NCBI GenBank assembly: GCA_017546805.1
Contig: JAFYRT010000036.1
Location: 1 to 54,488, forward strand
DNA: 54,488 nucleotides
DNA from: Muribaculaceae bacterium
GTDB lineage: Bacteria; Bacteroidota; Bacteroidia; Bacteroidales; G3-4614
Reading direction: 5' to 3'
Numbering within the stretch: position 1 is the stretch's first letter; every line of letters begins with the position of its first letter. Below, piece after piece: positions 43,031 through 52,349 of the stretch. The notes beneath the pieces were generated by a model. That model saw nothing but the letters and a program-made list of their open reading frames with translations, searched no databases and was not told where the DNA came from. The translations under genes were made by a program, and so were the position numbers.

Positions 43031-43519
43031 TTATTCTTTATCGTCGTTGACAATAATAGACTTTTGTTCTACGGGAATTTCGCGTGAGAAGCTCTCTTCC
43101 AACGAAATCAATGTTTCGGTCTCTGCAACTCCGGGAATCTCTTGTAGCTTACCGTTTACCAACTCCATTAAATGTTCATTGTCTCGAGCATACAGTTTAC
43201 ACATCATAGTATATGGACCTGTGGTAAAGTGGCACTCTATGACTTCGGGTATTCTCAACAACTCAGGAACTACGAGTTTATACATTGAGCCCTTCTCGAG
43301 TTTTAATCCGATGTATGTACAAGTGCGATATCCCAATATTTTAGGATTTACTCTGTAGCCCGAACCTACAATGACATTCATATCAATCAAGCGCTGTATT
43401 CTTTGGTGAACAGCGGCTCTTGATACTCCACACTCTGTTGCTACATCTTTTGAAGGAATGCGTGCATTGCGCATTATTATAGATAGTATTTTTCTATCAA
43501 GTTTGTCAATTTTTTCCAT
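43031..43519 (-). CDS. Lrp/AsnC family transcriptional regulator (copy 2)
   Basis: The 162-residue protein has an N-terminal HTH (VATECGVSRAAVHQRIQRL) and a RAM domain, and parallels the regulator at 38508 over its whole length. Effector-binding residues of the RAM domain (the VxxGxYD-like region here reads CHFTTGPYTM) differ somewhat between the two copies, so they may sense different ligands. It lies upstream of no obvious amino-acid operon. Confidence 0.93.
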   Translation of the reverse strand: MEKIDKLDRKILSIIMRNARIPSKDVATECGVSRAAVHQRIQRLIDMNVIVGSGYRVNPKILGYRTCTYIGLKLEKGSMYKLVVPELLRIPEVIECHFTTGPYTMMCKLYARDNEHLMELVNGKLQEIPGVAETETLISLEESFSREIPVEQKSIIVNDDKE

Positions 43520-43577
43520 AATAGTATTGTTAGTATCACAAATTTAGAAAAAAAATAACAATATGTATATAAAAAAA

Positions 43578-43608
43578 GAAAAAATGTGACAAAACGTCAC
43601 ATTTTTTC
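43578..43608. terminator. Terminator of the FKBP operon
   Basis: GAAAAAATGTGAC pairs perfectly with GTCACATTTTTTC around AAAAC, about 26 bases past the stop codon of the last FKBP gene. Confidence 0.8.
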
Positions 43609-43633
43609 TTCTATAGTGTTCAGAGTGTGGATA

Positions 43634-44407
43634 TTATTTTGTTACCTCTAACAACTCAACTTCAAATATTAGTGTACTTGCAGGAGGTATGGGCCCTTGT
43701 CCGTGTTCTCCATATCCTAACTCATAAGGAATGTAGAATGTGTATTTTGAGCCTACGGGCATCAAACATATACCCTCTTGCCATCCTTTAATCAATCCTT
43801 GAAGAGAGAAATCTGCAGGTTTTCCGCGTTTATAAGAGCTATCAAACTCTGTTCCGTCCATAAGTCTTCCTACATAGTGAACTTGAACCAAGCTTGTGAT
43901 TTCGGGTTTTTCACCTTCTCCAAGGCGGTCAACTTTATAAAGCAATCCGCTTTCTGTTTTTACAACCCCTGGTTCTTGCTCCATTTTTGCTAAAAACTCA
44001 GCACTTGCTCTTTTGTTATTCTCCATCTCCATCTCTTTCTTCTTTTGCATTGCATCGCGAAGAATATTATTGGTTCGAGAATATACGTCTGCTAATTGCT
44101 CGTCAGTGAATAACATATTGGCAGAATCATTAGCTAATTGAGTCATCATTGAAGATATGATAATATCTTTTGACAAACAGAAATCAACATCGTTTTTCAT
44201 TTGCTCCAACATGCCGACTGTTTGTTTTCCCATTGCCATTCCGTAAGCATATGCAATACTGTCTTGCAATGAGTTCAGAGTTGTTGCTTTACAACAACTT
44301 GTCTCGCTCTTTTGTTCTGTTTTAACGGATCCTTTTTTTGCCTTTTTTGCAAATGTTGCAGGAACAGCAAGAGTTAGACATAATGCTAAAATTGCAAACT
44401 TTTTCAT
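43634..44407 (-). CDS. FKBP-type peptidyl-prolyl isomerase, exported
   Basis: A Sec signal peptide (about residues 1-20, PATFAKK) is followed by an FKBP-N dimerisation-like helical region and a C-terminal FKBP domain (about 150-257) with VQVHYVGRLMDGTEFDSS, the VIKGW-equivalent LIKGWQEG and YGEHGQGPIPP. It should catalyse prolyl isomerisation and act as a chaperone in the periplasm. It is the third of three tandem FKBP genes, 5 bases after the lipoprotein paralogue. Confidence 0.92.
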   Translation of the reverse strand: MKKFAILALCLTLAVPATFAKKAKKGSVKTEQKSETSCCKATTLNSLQDSIAYAYGMAMGKQTVGMLEQMKNDVDFCLSKDIIISSMMTQLANDSANMLFTDEQLADVYSRTNNILRDAMQKKKEMEMENNKRASAEFLAKMEQEPGVVKTESGLLYKVDRLGEGEKPEITSLVQVHYVGRLMDGTEFDSSYKRGKPADFSLQGLIKGWQEGICLMPVGSKYTFYIPYELGYGEHGQGPIPPASTLIFEVELLEVTK

Positions 44408-44412
44408 AGCTA

Positions 44413-45270
44413 TTATCTGATGTCTGTTAATTCGATTTCAAAAATCAATGTTGAGTTTGATGGAATTTCGCCTTGAGTAAGAGCTCCATATCCTAATTTA
44501 GCAGGAATGTATACCTCAAATTTAGCTCCTTTGTCCATAAGAAGAAGAGCCTCTGTGAATCCGGGGATAAAACCGCTAACTCTACCTCTTGATCCTACGT
44601 TTTGGTCAAACTCTGTTCCGTCGATAAGAGTACCGCGGTAGTTCATTGTAATCTCAGAATCTACAGTAGGGAACTCTCCGTTACCTTTATTGATAACTTT
44701 GTAAAGAAGTCCGCTCTCTGTTTTTACAACACCCTCTTCTGTTGCTTTGTTAGCTAACCAAGCCTCTCCTTTTGCCAAGTTTTCTTGAGCTTCGGGAGTA
44801 GTAGAGAAACGAGCTTCTTCTTTTGCTCTTTTTTGAGCAAGTAATTTTTCGAATATAGCATTTGCAATTAAAGTAGCCTCTGGCTCAGCAAATAAAAGAG
44901 AGTCTTCGTTTACGGCAGCAACAAAAGCTTTGTAAAAAGTTTTTTTGTCCATCATCACGCCCAATACATTAACGTCGCGCTCCATGTTCATGGCGATGTT
45001 GTGTCCGATTTGCTCTCCAATTTTGAAAGAGTAATCAGTGCTGTCAGAATATAATCCCGATTTAAATCCTTTAATAAACTCCTCTTTGTTCATTTTGGGA
45101 TCATATGACAATTGAGGTGCAATTTTGCTTCCTATATTCATACCTTGAATATAGCTCATGCTGTCTATGTCGTTTTTCAATTCAATGCTTCTTCCGCAGT
45201 TGCAAGATGTGAATGTTGCAGTTGTTATGGTTGCAAGTAGCAATCCTGCAATAAATAGATACTTTTTCAT
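44413..45270 (-). CDS. FKBP-type peptidyl-prolyl isomerase, lipoprotein
   Basis: The lipobox TSC with Cys23 predicts membrane attachment, probably to the outer membrane. A helical FKBP-N segment precedes the FKBP domain (about 185-285: ITMNYRGTLIDGTEFDQN, FIPGFTEAL, YGALTQGEIPSNSTLIFE). The VIKGW-type tryptophan loop is replaced by FIPGF, which may change activity. It is the middle gene, 2 bases after the cytoplasmic paralogue. Confidence 0.92.
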   Translation of the reverse strand: MKKYLFIAGLLLATITTATFTSCNCGRSIELKNDIDSMSYIQGMNIGSKIAPQLSYDPKMNKEEFIKGFKSGLYSDSTDYSFKIGEQIGHNIAMNMERDVNVLGVMMDKKTFYKAFVAAVNEDSLLFAEPEATLIANAIFEKLLAQKRAKEEARFSTTPEAQENLAKGEAWLANKATEEGVVKTESGLLYKVINKGNGEFPTVDSEITMNYRGTLIDGTEFDQNVGSRGRVSGFIPGFTEALLLMDKGAKFEVYIPAKLGYGALTQGEIPSNSTLIFEIELTDIR

Positions 45271-45272
45271 AA

Positions 45273-45857
45273 TTATAAAACTTTTAATAATTCAACTTCG
45301 AAAATAAGTGTTGAGTTAGGCTCGATTGATTGTCCTGCTCCGCGCTCTCCATATGCAAGGTTTGCTGGGATGAATAGTTTCCATTTAGCTCCTTCGCTCA
45401 TAAGTTGAAGAGCTTCAACCCATCCTTTGATAACTCCGTTTACAGGGAATTCTGCTGGTTGGTTGCGTAAAACAGAGCTGTCGAAAACAGTACCGTCAAT
45501 CAAAGTACCATGATAGTGGCAGCTTACAGTGTCTGTAGCAGATGGTTTTTTGCCTGTACCCTCTGTGATAACCTCATATTGCAATCCGCTTGGCAATGTT
45601 ACAACGCCTTCGCGTTTACCGTTTTCTGCAAGGAATTTTTTACCCTCTTCCAAATTTTTAGTTAATTTCTCTTTTTCTGCTTTTTCAAAATATTCTTGAA
45701 TAACAGTTTTTGCTTCAGCATCTGTCATTTTGGCACTCTCTCCTTTGTAGACAGCAGAAACTGCTTCAGCAAAATCCTCAACTGAAAGGTTTGCAAACCC
45801 TGAAGCTTTAAGATTGTTTGCTATATTCAAACCTATAGCATAGCTTAATTTATCCAT
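45273..45857 (-). CDS. FKBP-type peptidyl-prolyl isomerase, cytoplasmic
   Basis: This 194-residue protein starts MDKLSYAIGLNIANNL with no signal sequence. A short FKBP-N helical domain is followed by a canonical FKBP domain with VSCHYHGTLIDGTVFDSS, VIKGWVEALQLM and YGERGAGQSIEPNSTLIFE. It resembles FklB/SlyD-like folding helpers of the cytoplasm. It is the first gene of the tandem FKBP set and is divergent from the sirtuin. Confidence 0.92.
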   Translation of the reverse strand: MDKLSYAIGLNIANNLKASGFANLSVEDFAEAVSAVYKGESAKMTDAEAKTVIQEYFEKAEKEKLTKNLEEGKKFLAENGKREGVVTLPSGLQYEVITEGTGKKPSATDTVSCHYHGTLIDGTVFDSSVLRNQPAEFPVNGVIKGWVEALQLMSEGAKWKLFIPANLAYGERGAGQSIEPNSTLIFEVELLKVL

Positions 45858-46069
45858 ATTGTTGTTTAAGTTTTTATGCGGAATATGACCGCGTTATTAA
45901 TTATTATTATAGTTTTTTCAATTGCTTGGCGAAGTTAAAAAATTTTTTACAACTCTATTTAGTTTTTAGAGTGAAAAATATATAAATTTACGCACCTTTG
46001 CACAAATATTAATATGCAAACTTTGTACCAAAGTTTTAGATTGGTTTACAATTATAAAATTACTCTTAT

Positions 46070-46771
46070 ATGCAAAAGAAAAAATTGGTGGTCTTAACCG
46101 GAGCCGGAATCTCTGCGGAGAGTGGTTTGGCGGTATTTCGTGGCAGTAACGGTTTATGGGGAAAGTATAGAGTTGACGATGTTGCCACCATCGAGGGGTG
46201 GTATCGTAACCCGGAGTTGGTGTTGCAATTCTATAACGAAAGACGCAAGGAGCTTCTAAAATCTTATCCTCATTATGGGCATGAGGGTTTGGTCGATTTA
46301 GAAGATGTGTATGATGTAAGGGTGATAACTCAAAATGTTGACGATCTTCACGAAAGAGCAGGTAGTAGTAATGTGCTACATCTGCATGGCAGATTGATGT
46401 GGGTTCGTTCGGAGAAAAATGAAAATTTGCGATTTGAGCTACCTGCTGATAACTGCGAGATACACGTTGGGGATATAGCTTCGGATGGTGCGCAATTGCG
46501 TCCCGATATTGTTTGGTTTGGCGAGGCAGTGCCTATGCTTGATGCGGCAATAGATTGGGTAGAGGAGGCTGATATATTTGTTGTGATAGGGACATCCTTG
46601 AATGTATATCCTGCGGCAGGATTATTGCATTATGTAAAAAGGGGAGTACCTGTATTCTTAATCGACCCTAATCCCGTTAAAGATCCATACGGAAAGGTTA
46701 CGACTTATATAAACTGTGTTGCAAGTGAGGGTGTAAAACAGCTTGTCGAACTGTTAAGTAAGGAGTATTAG
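46070..46771 (+). CDS. NAD-dependent protein deacylase (sirtuin), zinc-less type
   Basis: This 233-residue sirtuin shows GAGISAESGL (residues 11-20), TQNVDDLHERAG and the catalytic His106 in LHLHG. Tyr55 and Arg58 in FYNERRKEL match the class III (SIRT5/CobB) pair that favours succinyl, malonyl or glutaryl lysine. The two CxxC zinc pairs of most sirtuins are missing; the matching region has only one Cys (ADNCEIHVG). This Bacteroidota-type architecture probably keeps the fold without zinc. It is monocistronic, with a terminator at 46779. Confidence 0.92.
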   Translation: MQKKKLVVLTGAGISAESGLAVFRGSNGLWGKYRVDDVATIEGWYRNPELVLQFYNERRKELLKSYPHYGHEGLVDLEDVYDVRVITQNVDDLHERAGSSNVLHLHGRLMWVRSEKNENLRFELPADNCEIHVGDIASDGAQLRPDIVWFGEAVPMLDAAIDWVEEADIFVVIGTSLNVYPAAGLLHYVKRGVPVFLIDPNPVKDPYGKVTTYINCVASEGVKQLVELLSKEY

Positions 46772-46778
46772 AAAAGAA

Positions 46779-46838
46779 AAAATGAGTAAATACTTTGGGT
46801 TCGTTTTGTAAACTATTTCAAAGTAATTTACTCATTTT
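46779..46838. terminator. Terminator between sirtuin and mrp genes
   Basis: AAAATGAGTAAAT-ACTTTG pairs with CAAAGT-ATTTACTCATTTT around a loop of about 21 nt, between convergent genes. Confidence 0.7.
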
Positions 46839-46867
46839 ATAAAAAGATATTGCTTTCTGTTGTGCGT

Positions 46868-47932
46868 TTATTGTGCAGGTTTTGCTTTTGCCACCTGTTT
46901 CGCAAGTTCGTCAAAAACATTTCCTATTATGCTCTCTGATGATAGAGCAACGGGTTTACCTTCGTCTCCACCCTCTCTGATGCTTTGAACAATGGGTATT
47001 TGTGCAAGTAGCGGAACGTTTGCACTCTTTGCAAGGCTTTCTCCTCCGCCTTTGCCAAATATATAGTATTTGTTTTCGGGAAGTTCTGCAGGTGTAAACC
47101 AAGCCATATTCTCAACAATACCCACAATTGGCACATTAATTTGAGGATTCAGGAACATATCTACACCCTTACGAGCATCGGCAAGAGCAACCTCTTGAGG
47201 AGTAGTAACGATTATAGCTCCTGTTAAAGGAATCAATTGAACAATGGTAAGATGAATATCGCTTGTGCCGGGTGGAAGGTCAATTAAAAGATAGTCTAAC
47301 TCTCCCCAAGCTGCCTCGGTGATAAGCTGTTTTATGGCATTGCTTGCCATACCTCCACGCCATACGGTGGCACTGCCTTTGTTTACGAAAAATCCTATAG
47401 AAAGAAGCTTTATTCCGTACTGTTCTATTGGTTTTATGTAGTCTTTACCATCAACCTCTTCGGCAATTGGTCGTGCATCTTCGCAGTTAAACATTGTTGG
47501 GACAGAGGGACCGAAGATATCGGCATCCAATAATCCTACTTTATATCCGTTGCGAGCCAAGGCTACTGCAAGGTTCGATGATACCGTAGACTTTCCAACT
47601 CCTCCTTTGCCTGATGCTATTGCAATAATGTTTTTTACTTTTGGTAGAGCAGGTTCGTTTTCTGTTTTGGGCTGTTGTTTGAATTGGGGGGTAATATTGC
47701 CTTTAATTTCCACCTCTTCGCCAACGTATGTCAAAATAGCAGTCTCTGCTGCGCGAATCATCGATTTTATGAATGGGTCGTTAGGTCTGTCGAAAATAAG
47801 AGAGAACGAAACTTTGTTTCCCTCTATACGGATATTGTCTGCAACCATCTCTGCGGTAACAAGATCTTTTCCGTTGCCGGGATAGCGGACAGTTGCAAGT
47901 GCGTCTAAAATAAGTTTGGGATATATTGTCAT
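46868..47932 (-). CDS. mrp: Mrp/NBP35-type ATPase, Fe-S carrier family
   Basis: The 354-residue protein has an N-terminal MIP18/DUF59 domain (about 1-80) and a P-loop ATPase domain with the deviant Walker A SGKGGVGKST, LLDADIFGPSVP and YLLIDLPPGTSD. These proteins carry or insert iron-sulfur clusters. The CxxC motif that binds the bridging cluster in ApbC/Nbp35 is absent here (the region reads ENMAWFTPAELPENKYYIFG), a variant seen in Bacteroidota. It starts 5 bases after trmB and they probably form an operon. Confidence 0.92.
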   Translation of the reverse strand: MTIYPKLILDALATVRYPGNGKDLVTAEMVADNIRIEGNKVSFSLIFDRPNDPFIKSMIRAAETAILTYVGEEVEIKGNITPQFKQQPKTENEPALPKVKNIIAIASGKGGVGKSTVSSNLAVALARNGYKVGLLDADIFGPSVPTMFNCEDARPIAEEVDGKDYIKPIEQYGIKLLSIGFFVNKGSATVWRGGMASNAIKQLITEAAWGELDYLLIDLPPGTSDIHLTIVQLIPLTGAIIVTTPQEVALADARKGVDMFLNPQINVPIVGIVENMAWFTPAELPENKYYIFGKGGGESLAKSANVPLLAQIPIVQSIREGGDEGKPVALSSESIIGNVFDELAKQVAKAKPAQ

Positions 47933-47937
47933 GGCTA

Positions 47938-48699
47938 TTATTCTCCTTTCTTTGGTTGTTGGCTACGTCTGCTTCTGTTGAAACTTCTGTAGCTGTCGTA
48001 TTCAATCTCTATATCGGGTTCGATAAGCGGTTTGTTGCAGTTTGGAATGAAACTTAAATATTTTATTGATAAACCACGCTCCAACCATTGTTGTTCGTAG
48101 AAGGTCTTTATTCCTAAAATTTTATCTTCGATGCCTGAATTATAAAGGTCGTCGGTGTTGGTGATGACCTCAAATTCATTTAGTTTAACCATCTCTGCTG
48201 TGTATGTGTATAGGAAAGGACTGTCGCTTTTAAGATGTATAATACCTCCTGGTTGAAGAATTTTATTGTATAGCTCAATAAAATTTGTAGCGGTTAAACG
48301 TTTGCGGCATTTCTTCATTTGAGGGTCAGGGAATGTAATCCAAATTTCCGAAACTTCATTTTCTGCAAAGAAGTATGGAATAAGTTCAATTGAGGTTCTA
48401 AGAAATGCAACATTTTTCATTCCTTTCTCCAAAGACTCTTTTGCTCCCGACCATATTCTTGCACCTTTGATGTCGATGCCGATAAAATTCTTTTCGGGGT
48501 ATAGCTCAGCCAATCCAACTGTATATTCTCCTTTACCACAACCTAACTCCAAAACAATAGGGTTGTCGTTTTTAAAAAACATCTCTCCCCATTTGCCTTT
48601 CATATCAAAACCTTTCTCTTTTAATACCGAAAAAGGGTATTGGAATACGTGTGGACACTTCTCTACGAATTCAAATTTTTGTAACTTATTTTTTCCCAT
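47938..48699 (-). CDS. trmB: tRNA (guanine46-N7)-methyltransferase
   Basis: TrmB methylates G46 of tRNA using S-adenosylmethionine. The 253-residue protein has the SAM motif [29 protein letters not shown], and the catalytic region [19 protein letters not shown]. It precedes mrp on the same strand by 5 bases. Confidence 0.96.
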   Translation of the reverse strand: MGKNKLQKFEFVEKCPHVFQYPFSVLKEKGFDMKGKWGEMFFKNDNPIVLELGCGKGEYTVGLAELYPEKNFIGIDIKGARIWSGAKESLEKGMKNVAFLRTSIELIPYFFAENEVSEIWITFPDPQMKKCRKRLTATNFIELYNKILQPGGIIHLKSDSPFLYTYTAEMVKLNEFEVITNTDDLYNSGIEDKILGIKTFYEQQWLERGLSIKYLSFIPNCNKPLIEPDIEIEYDSYRSFNRSRRSQQPKKGE

Positions 48700-48747
48700 A
48701 TATGGTAGTGTTCAATTATAGTTTAATATTTAATATTCTAATTTGTA

Positions 48748-49428
48748 TCAGAGTCTGCTGTCGAAACGAATAATGTTTTCAACAACAAAGAGGGCACGAA
48801 TGTCTTCTCTTGGAATTTCAATATCGTCGTACTCTTTGTTTGCACTCTTTAATATCACAAGGTTGGGATTTTCGTGTTTCCTGACGTATTTGACCATTCT
48901 GTAATCGTCGAGTAGAACAACATAGATTTGCCCCCAGAATATAAGATTAAGGTTTTTAACCTCTCTTATTGCTAACATGTCTCCGTTGTTTATGACGGGG
49001 GACATGCTATCTCCGCTTACTTTAACAATGTAATTTTCGGGATTGATAAAGGGTACGTTGATTGAACCTATGACTTGCTCAGATGAAAACATCAGACTTC
49101 TGCCGCTAGGCCCTGCAGTAACATCAATATCATATACCTTGGCTCCTGTAGTGGAAGTAGTAGCTATTGCATTTGTTGGCAAGGTTATAGTTTTTGAATT
49201 TGAAGAGGCGGTAGATTTGTATTTTTCTCCTTTTCCTTCAATTAACCACTCTTTTGAGATGCCAAGTTCAACAATAATCTTATTGGTGAGAACGCTGGTA
49301 ATAGCCAATTTGCCGTTAATCTGTTTCGAAAAGTTGGAACAATCTGTGCCTATTCTCGAAGCAAATTCATTTTGACTTATCCTCATCTCTTTGATAAGTT
49401 CTTTGATTCTTAAAGCAATTTCGTTCAT
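48748..49428 (-). CDS. LexA/CI-type self-cleaving repressor (XRE HTH plus S24)
   Basis: An N-terminal XRE HTH (ISQNEFASRIGTDCSNFSKQI) is joined through a linker to an S24 peptidase domain. The likely autocleavage site is Ala105-Gly106 in VTAGPSG, with Ser141 in GDSMSP and Lys180 in RMVKYVRK as the catalytic dyad. The design matches LexA or phage CI repressors that cleave themselves when RecA filaments form. Three TATGGT-type direct repeats and a -7 box lie in the divergent gap beyond its start, likely its operators. It may be a phage-derived or stress regulator; other phage genes are absent here. Confidence 0.88.
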   Translation of the reverse strand: MNEIALRIKELIKEMRISQNEFASRIGTDCSNFSKQINGKLAITSVLTNKIIVELGISKEWLIEGKGEKYKSTASSNSKTITLPTNAIATTSTTGAKVYDIDVTAGPSGRSLMFSSEQVIGSINVPFINPENYIVKVSGDSMSPVINNGDMLAIREVKNLNLIFWGQIYVVLLDDYRMVKYVRKHENPNLVILKSANKEYDDIEIPREDIRALFVVENIIRFDSRL

Positions 49429-49527
49429 TAAGGGTTATTTTATAAATATAACACACCTCTATTGTAATATTACCCTACTTTTGTTTTTGGAGGTAGAGGT
49501 TTGTTTTATTCTGTTACTCTTTAAACA

Positions 49528-49535
49528 CAAAGGTA
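49528..49535 (-). promoter_or_regulatory. Promoter -7 box of the S24 repressor
   Basis: On the minus strand TACCTTTG matches TAnnTTTG, about 100 bases before the repressor start. The first TATGGTATAAA repeat lies just upstream of it. Confidence 0.5.
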
Positions 49536-49546
49536 TATAAACTTTT

Positions 49547-49605
49547 TATGGTATAAAAATTTTTGACTTTAAAATATGGTATAAATATAAAAAATATGGT
49601 TATTT
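49547..49605. promoter_or_regulatory. Three direct repeats, candidate operators
   Basis: TATGGTATAAA occurs at 49547-49557 and 49575-49585, and the related TATGGTTATTT at 49595-49605. They lie between the repressor promoter box and the start of the 108-residue gene at 49610. A separate inverted repeat ACCTCTA/TAGAGGT lies nearer the repressor gene (about 49456-49500). Confidence 0.5.
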
Positions 49606-49609
49606 AACA

Positions 49610-49936
49610 ATGAAGATATTAGGTTATAATGCAATAAAGGTAGATTATATGCGACTGTCGTTAATGGCTGTAGCATATTTCATCCTTAATTTTGAAGATA
49701 TGGTAGAGGAGGATGGCAGATATGTTTATGATTTGGAGGTGAATGTAAAGGATAAGCCTCTTGTAATAACTGCAGAGTATCGCATCTCTGCTCCATTTAA
49801 GGGGGAGTATCCGTTCTCTTTTTATGTAGAGAGTGAAGATGTTGATTTGGAGTTATACTTTGAAGGTTGCTATAATCTTGCATGTTCATATGCGTCAGAT
49901 ATAGCAACGGAGTATATACGAAGGGTAAAAAAATAG
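49610..49936 (+). CDS. Small unknown protein next to the repressor
   Basis: This 108-residue acidic protein has alternating beta-rich segments (YVYDLEVNVKDKPLVITAEY, FSFYVESEDVDLELYF) and a helical end. No family is recognised. It starts about 5 bases after the third TATGGT repeat, so it is likely controlled with the divergent self-cleaving repressor and may be damage-inducible. A terminator overlaps its stop codon. Confidence 0.6.
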   Translation: MKILGYNAIKVDYMRLSLMAVAYFILNFEDMVEEDGRYVYDLEVNVKDKPLVITAEYRISAPFKGEYPFSFYVESEDVDLELYFEGCYNLACSYASDIATEYIRRVKK

Positions 49937-49958
49937 AGGTTGCGTAGGCAACCTCTAT
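49933..49958. terminator. Terminator shared by the 108-residue gene and gapA
   Basis: ATAGAGGTTGC pairs perfectly with GCAACCTCTAT around GTAG, between convergent genes. Confidence 0.8.
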
Positions 49959-49984
49959 CTGTTGAATATATTTTCAGTTGAAAA

Positions 49985-50998
<1,014 letters not shown>

Positions 50999-51060
50999 TT
51001 AAAACTTTAAATGGTTTTATAAAAAAATAAAATTTAGTTCAAATCTCTTTTTTAGGACTA

Positions 51061-51068
51061 CAAAGGTA
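51061..51068 (-). promoter_or_regulatory. Promoter -7 box of gapA
   Basis: The minus strand reads TACCTTTG, matching TAnnTTTG, 66 bases before the gapA ATG. TTG lies upstream near the expected -33 position. Confidence 0.6.
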
Positions 51069-51229
51069 GTTAAATTTTTAATAATTAAGAACAATTCAAT
51101 TGAAAATAAATAGCATTTTTATCACATTTTTGGTAAAGTGAATAAAAATTTCAAATATTTCCACCAAATTGTAAACTCAACATAACAAATCCGTTTTTCT
51201 ATATTATGAATTAGTTCGTTGCTCTGCAA

Positions 51230-51372
51230 CAATTAGTAATTAGAAATTAATAAAAAATATTCCTCATTAAGAAACATTCGTTTCTTGATTCTGCTTACGC
51301 TCGGCAAAATTCAAGTAAACTTGTTTTGCTCTCGCTTACTTGCAGAATTCCTAATTTCTAATTCCTAATTTA
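51230..51372. repeat. Inverted AT repeat enclosing a structured element
   Basis: AATTAGTAATTAGAAATTAA near 51230-51250 is largely complementary to CTAATTTCTAATTCCTAATT near 51353-51370. Between them CTGCTTACGCTCGGCAAAA, CAAGT/ACTTG and TTTTGCTCTCGCTTACTTGCAG form an imperfect hairpin. The outer motif recurs near 994 and 53855. Together with AT-rich DNA from 51069, it fills the 385-base gap between gapA and panB. It looks like a non-coding dispersed element. Confidence 0.5.
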
Positions 51373-51380
51373 ACAAACAA

Positions 51381-52202
51381 CTAATATTGTTCGCTTTCGT
51401 TAGGGAAGTCGCTCGATTTGACATCCTCTATATAGTGTTTAACAGCATTTGTTATCTCTGTGCTAAGGTCGGCATATCTGCGTAAGAAACGAGGAGAGAA
51501 TCCTTTGTTTATACCCAACATATCGTGCATAACCAAAACTTGTCCGTCAACGCCTCCTCCTGCACCAATGCCAATAACGGGAATTGTCAGCTCTTCGGCA
51601 ACTCTTTTTGCAAGAGCCGCAGGAACTTTCTCTATAACAACAGCGCAACAACCCAACTCCTCCAATAGGTGGGCGTCCTTTATAAGTTTTTGAGCTTCCG
51701 CTTCCTCTTTTGCTCTAACAGCATATCCCCCAAATTTGTTTATTGATTGAGGAGTTAATCCCAAATGTCCCATAATGGGAATACCGGCACTTAATATACG
51801 AGAGATTGATTCTTGAATCTCCTCTCCACCTTCAAGTTTCACGCAATCGGCTCCGGTCTCTTTCATTATTCTGATAGCAGAGTTAAGAGCCTCTATTGAG
51901 TTTCCTTGATATGTACCAAAAGGCATATCGACAACCACCAAAGCTCTTTTAACAGCACGCATAACCGAGCAACCGTGATATATCATTTGATCTAAGGTCA
52001 TTGGAAGAGTGGTGATATTACCCGCCATCACATTTGAAGCAGAGTCACCAACCAAGATAATATCCATACCTGCCTCGTCAATGAGTTTTGCCATTGAGTA
52101 GTCGTAGGCGGTAAGCATCGAAATTTTTTCGCCCCTTGCTTTCATCTCGGTCAAACGACGAGTTGTTACTTTTTTTGGGGCAGTTTCGTTATATGTAGAC
52201 AT
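51381..52202 (-). CDS. panB: 3-methyl-2-oxobutanoate hydroxymethyltransferase
   Basis: PanB makes ketopantoate from alpha-ketoisovalerate and methylene-tetrahydrofolate, the first step of pantothenate synthesis. The 273-residue protein has [40 protein letters not shown] GHLGLTPQS, and [21 protein letters not shown]. It is monocistronic with a TAACTTTG promoter box upstream. panC and panD are not in the window. Confidence 0.97.
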   Translation of the reverse strand: MSTYNETAPKKVTTRRLTEMKARGEKISMLTAYDYSMAKLIDEAGMDIILVGDSASNVMAGNITTLPMTLDQMIYHGCSVMRAVKRALVVVDMPFGTYQGNSIEALNSAIRIMKETGADCVKLEGGEEIQESISRILSAGIPIMGHLGLTPQSINKFGGYAVRAKEEAEAQKLIKDAHLLEELGCCAVVIEKVPAALAKRVAEELTIPVIGIGAGGGVDGQVLVMHDMLGINKGFSPRFLRRYADLSTEITNAVKHYIEDVKSSDFPNESEQY

Positions 52203-52235
52203 AATTTATTTATATGTGTATTTATAAATTGGGTG

Positions 52236-52243
52236 CAAAGTTA
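52236..52243 (-). promoter_or_regulatory. Promoter -7 box of panB
   Basis: The minus strand reads TAACTTTG, matching TAnnTTTG, followed by GCACCC. TTGG lies 19 bases upstream at the -33 position. Confidence 0.6.
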
Positions 52244-52349
52244 ATGCTAATTTTTTGTTACACCAATTTTGAACCTTAAAAGTAAACAATTGTTTTATAA
52301 GAGAAATAAACAACTAAAATGTAAAAGGTGGATTTAATAATCAAGTAGT

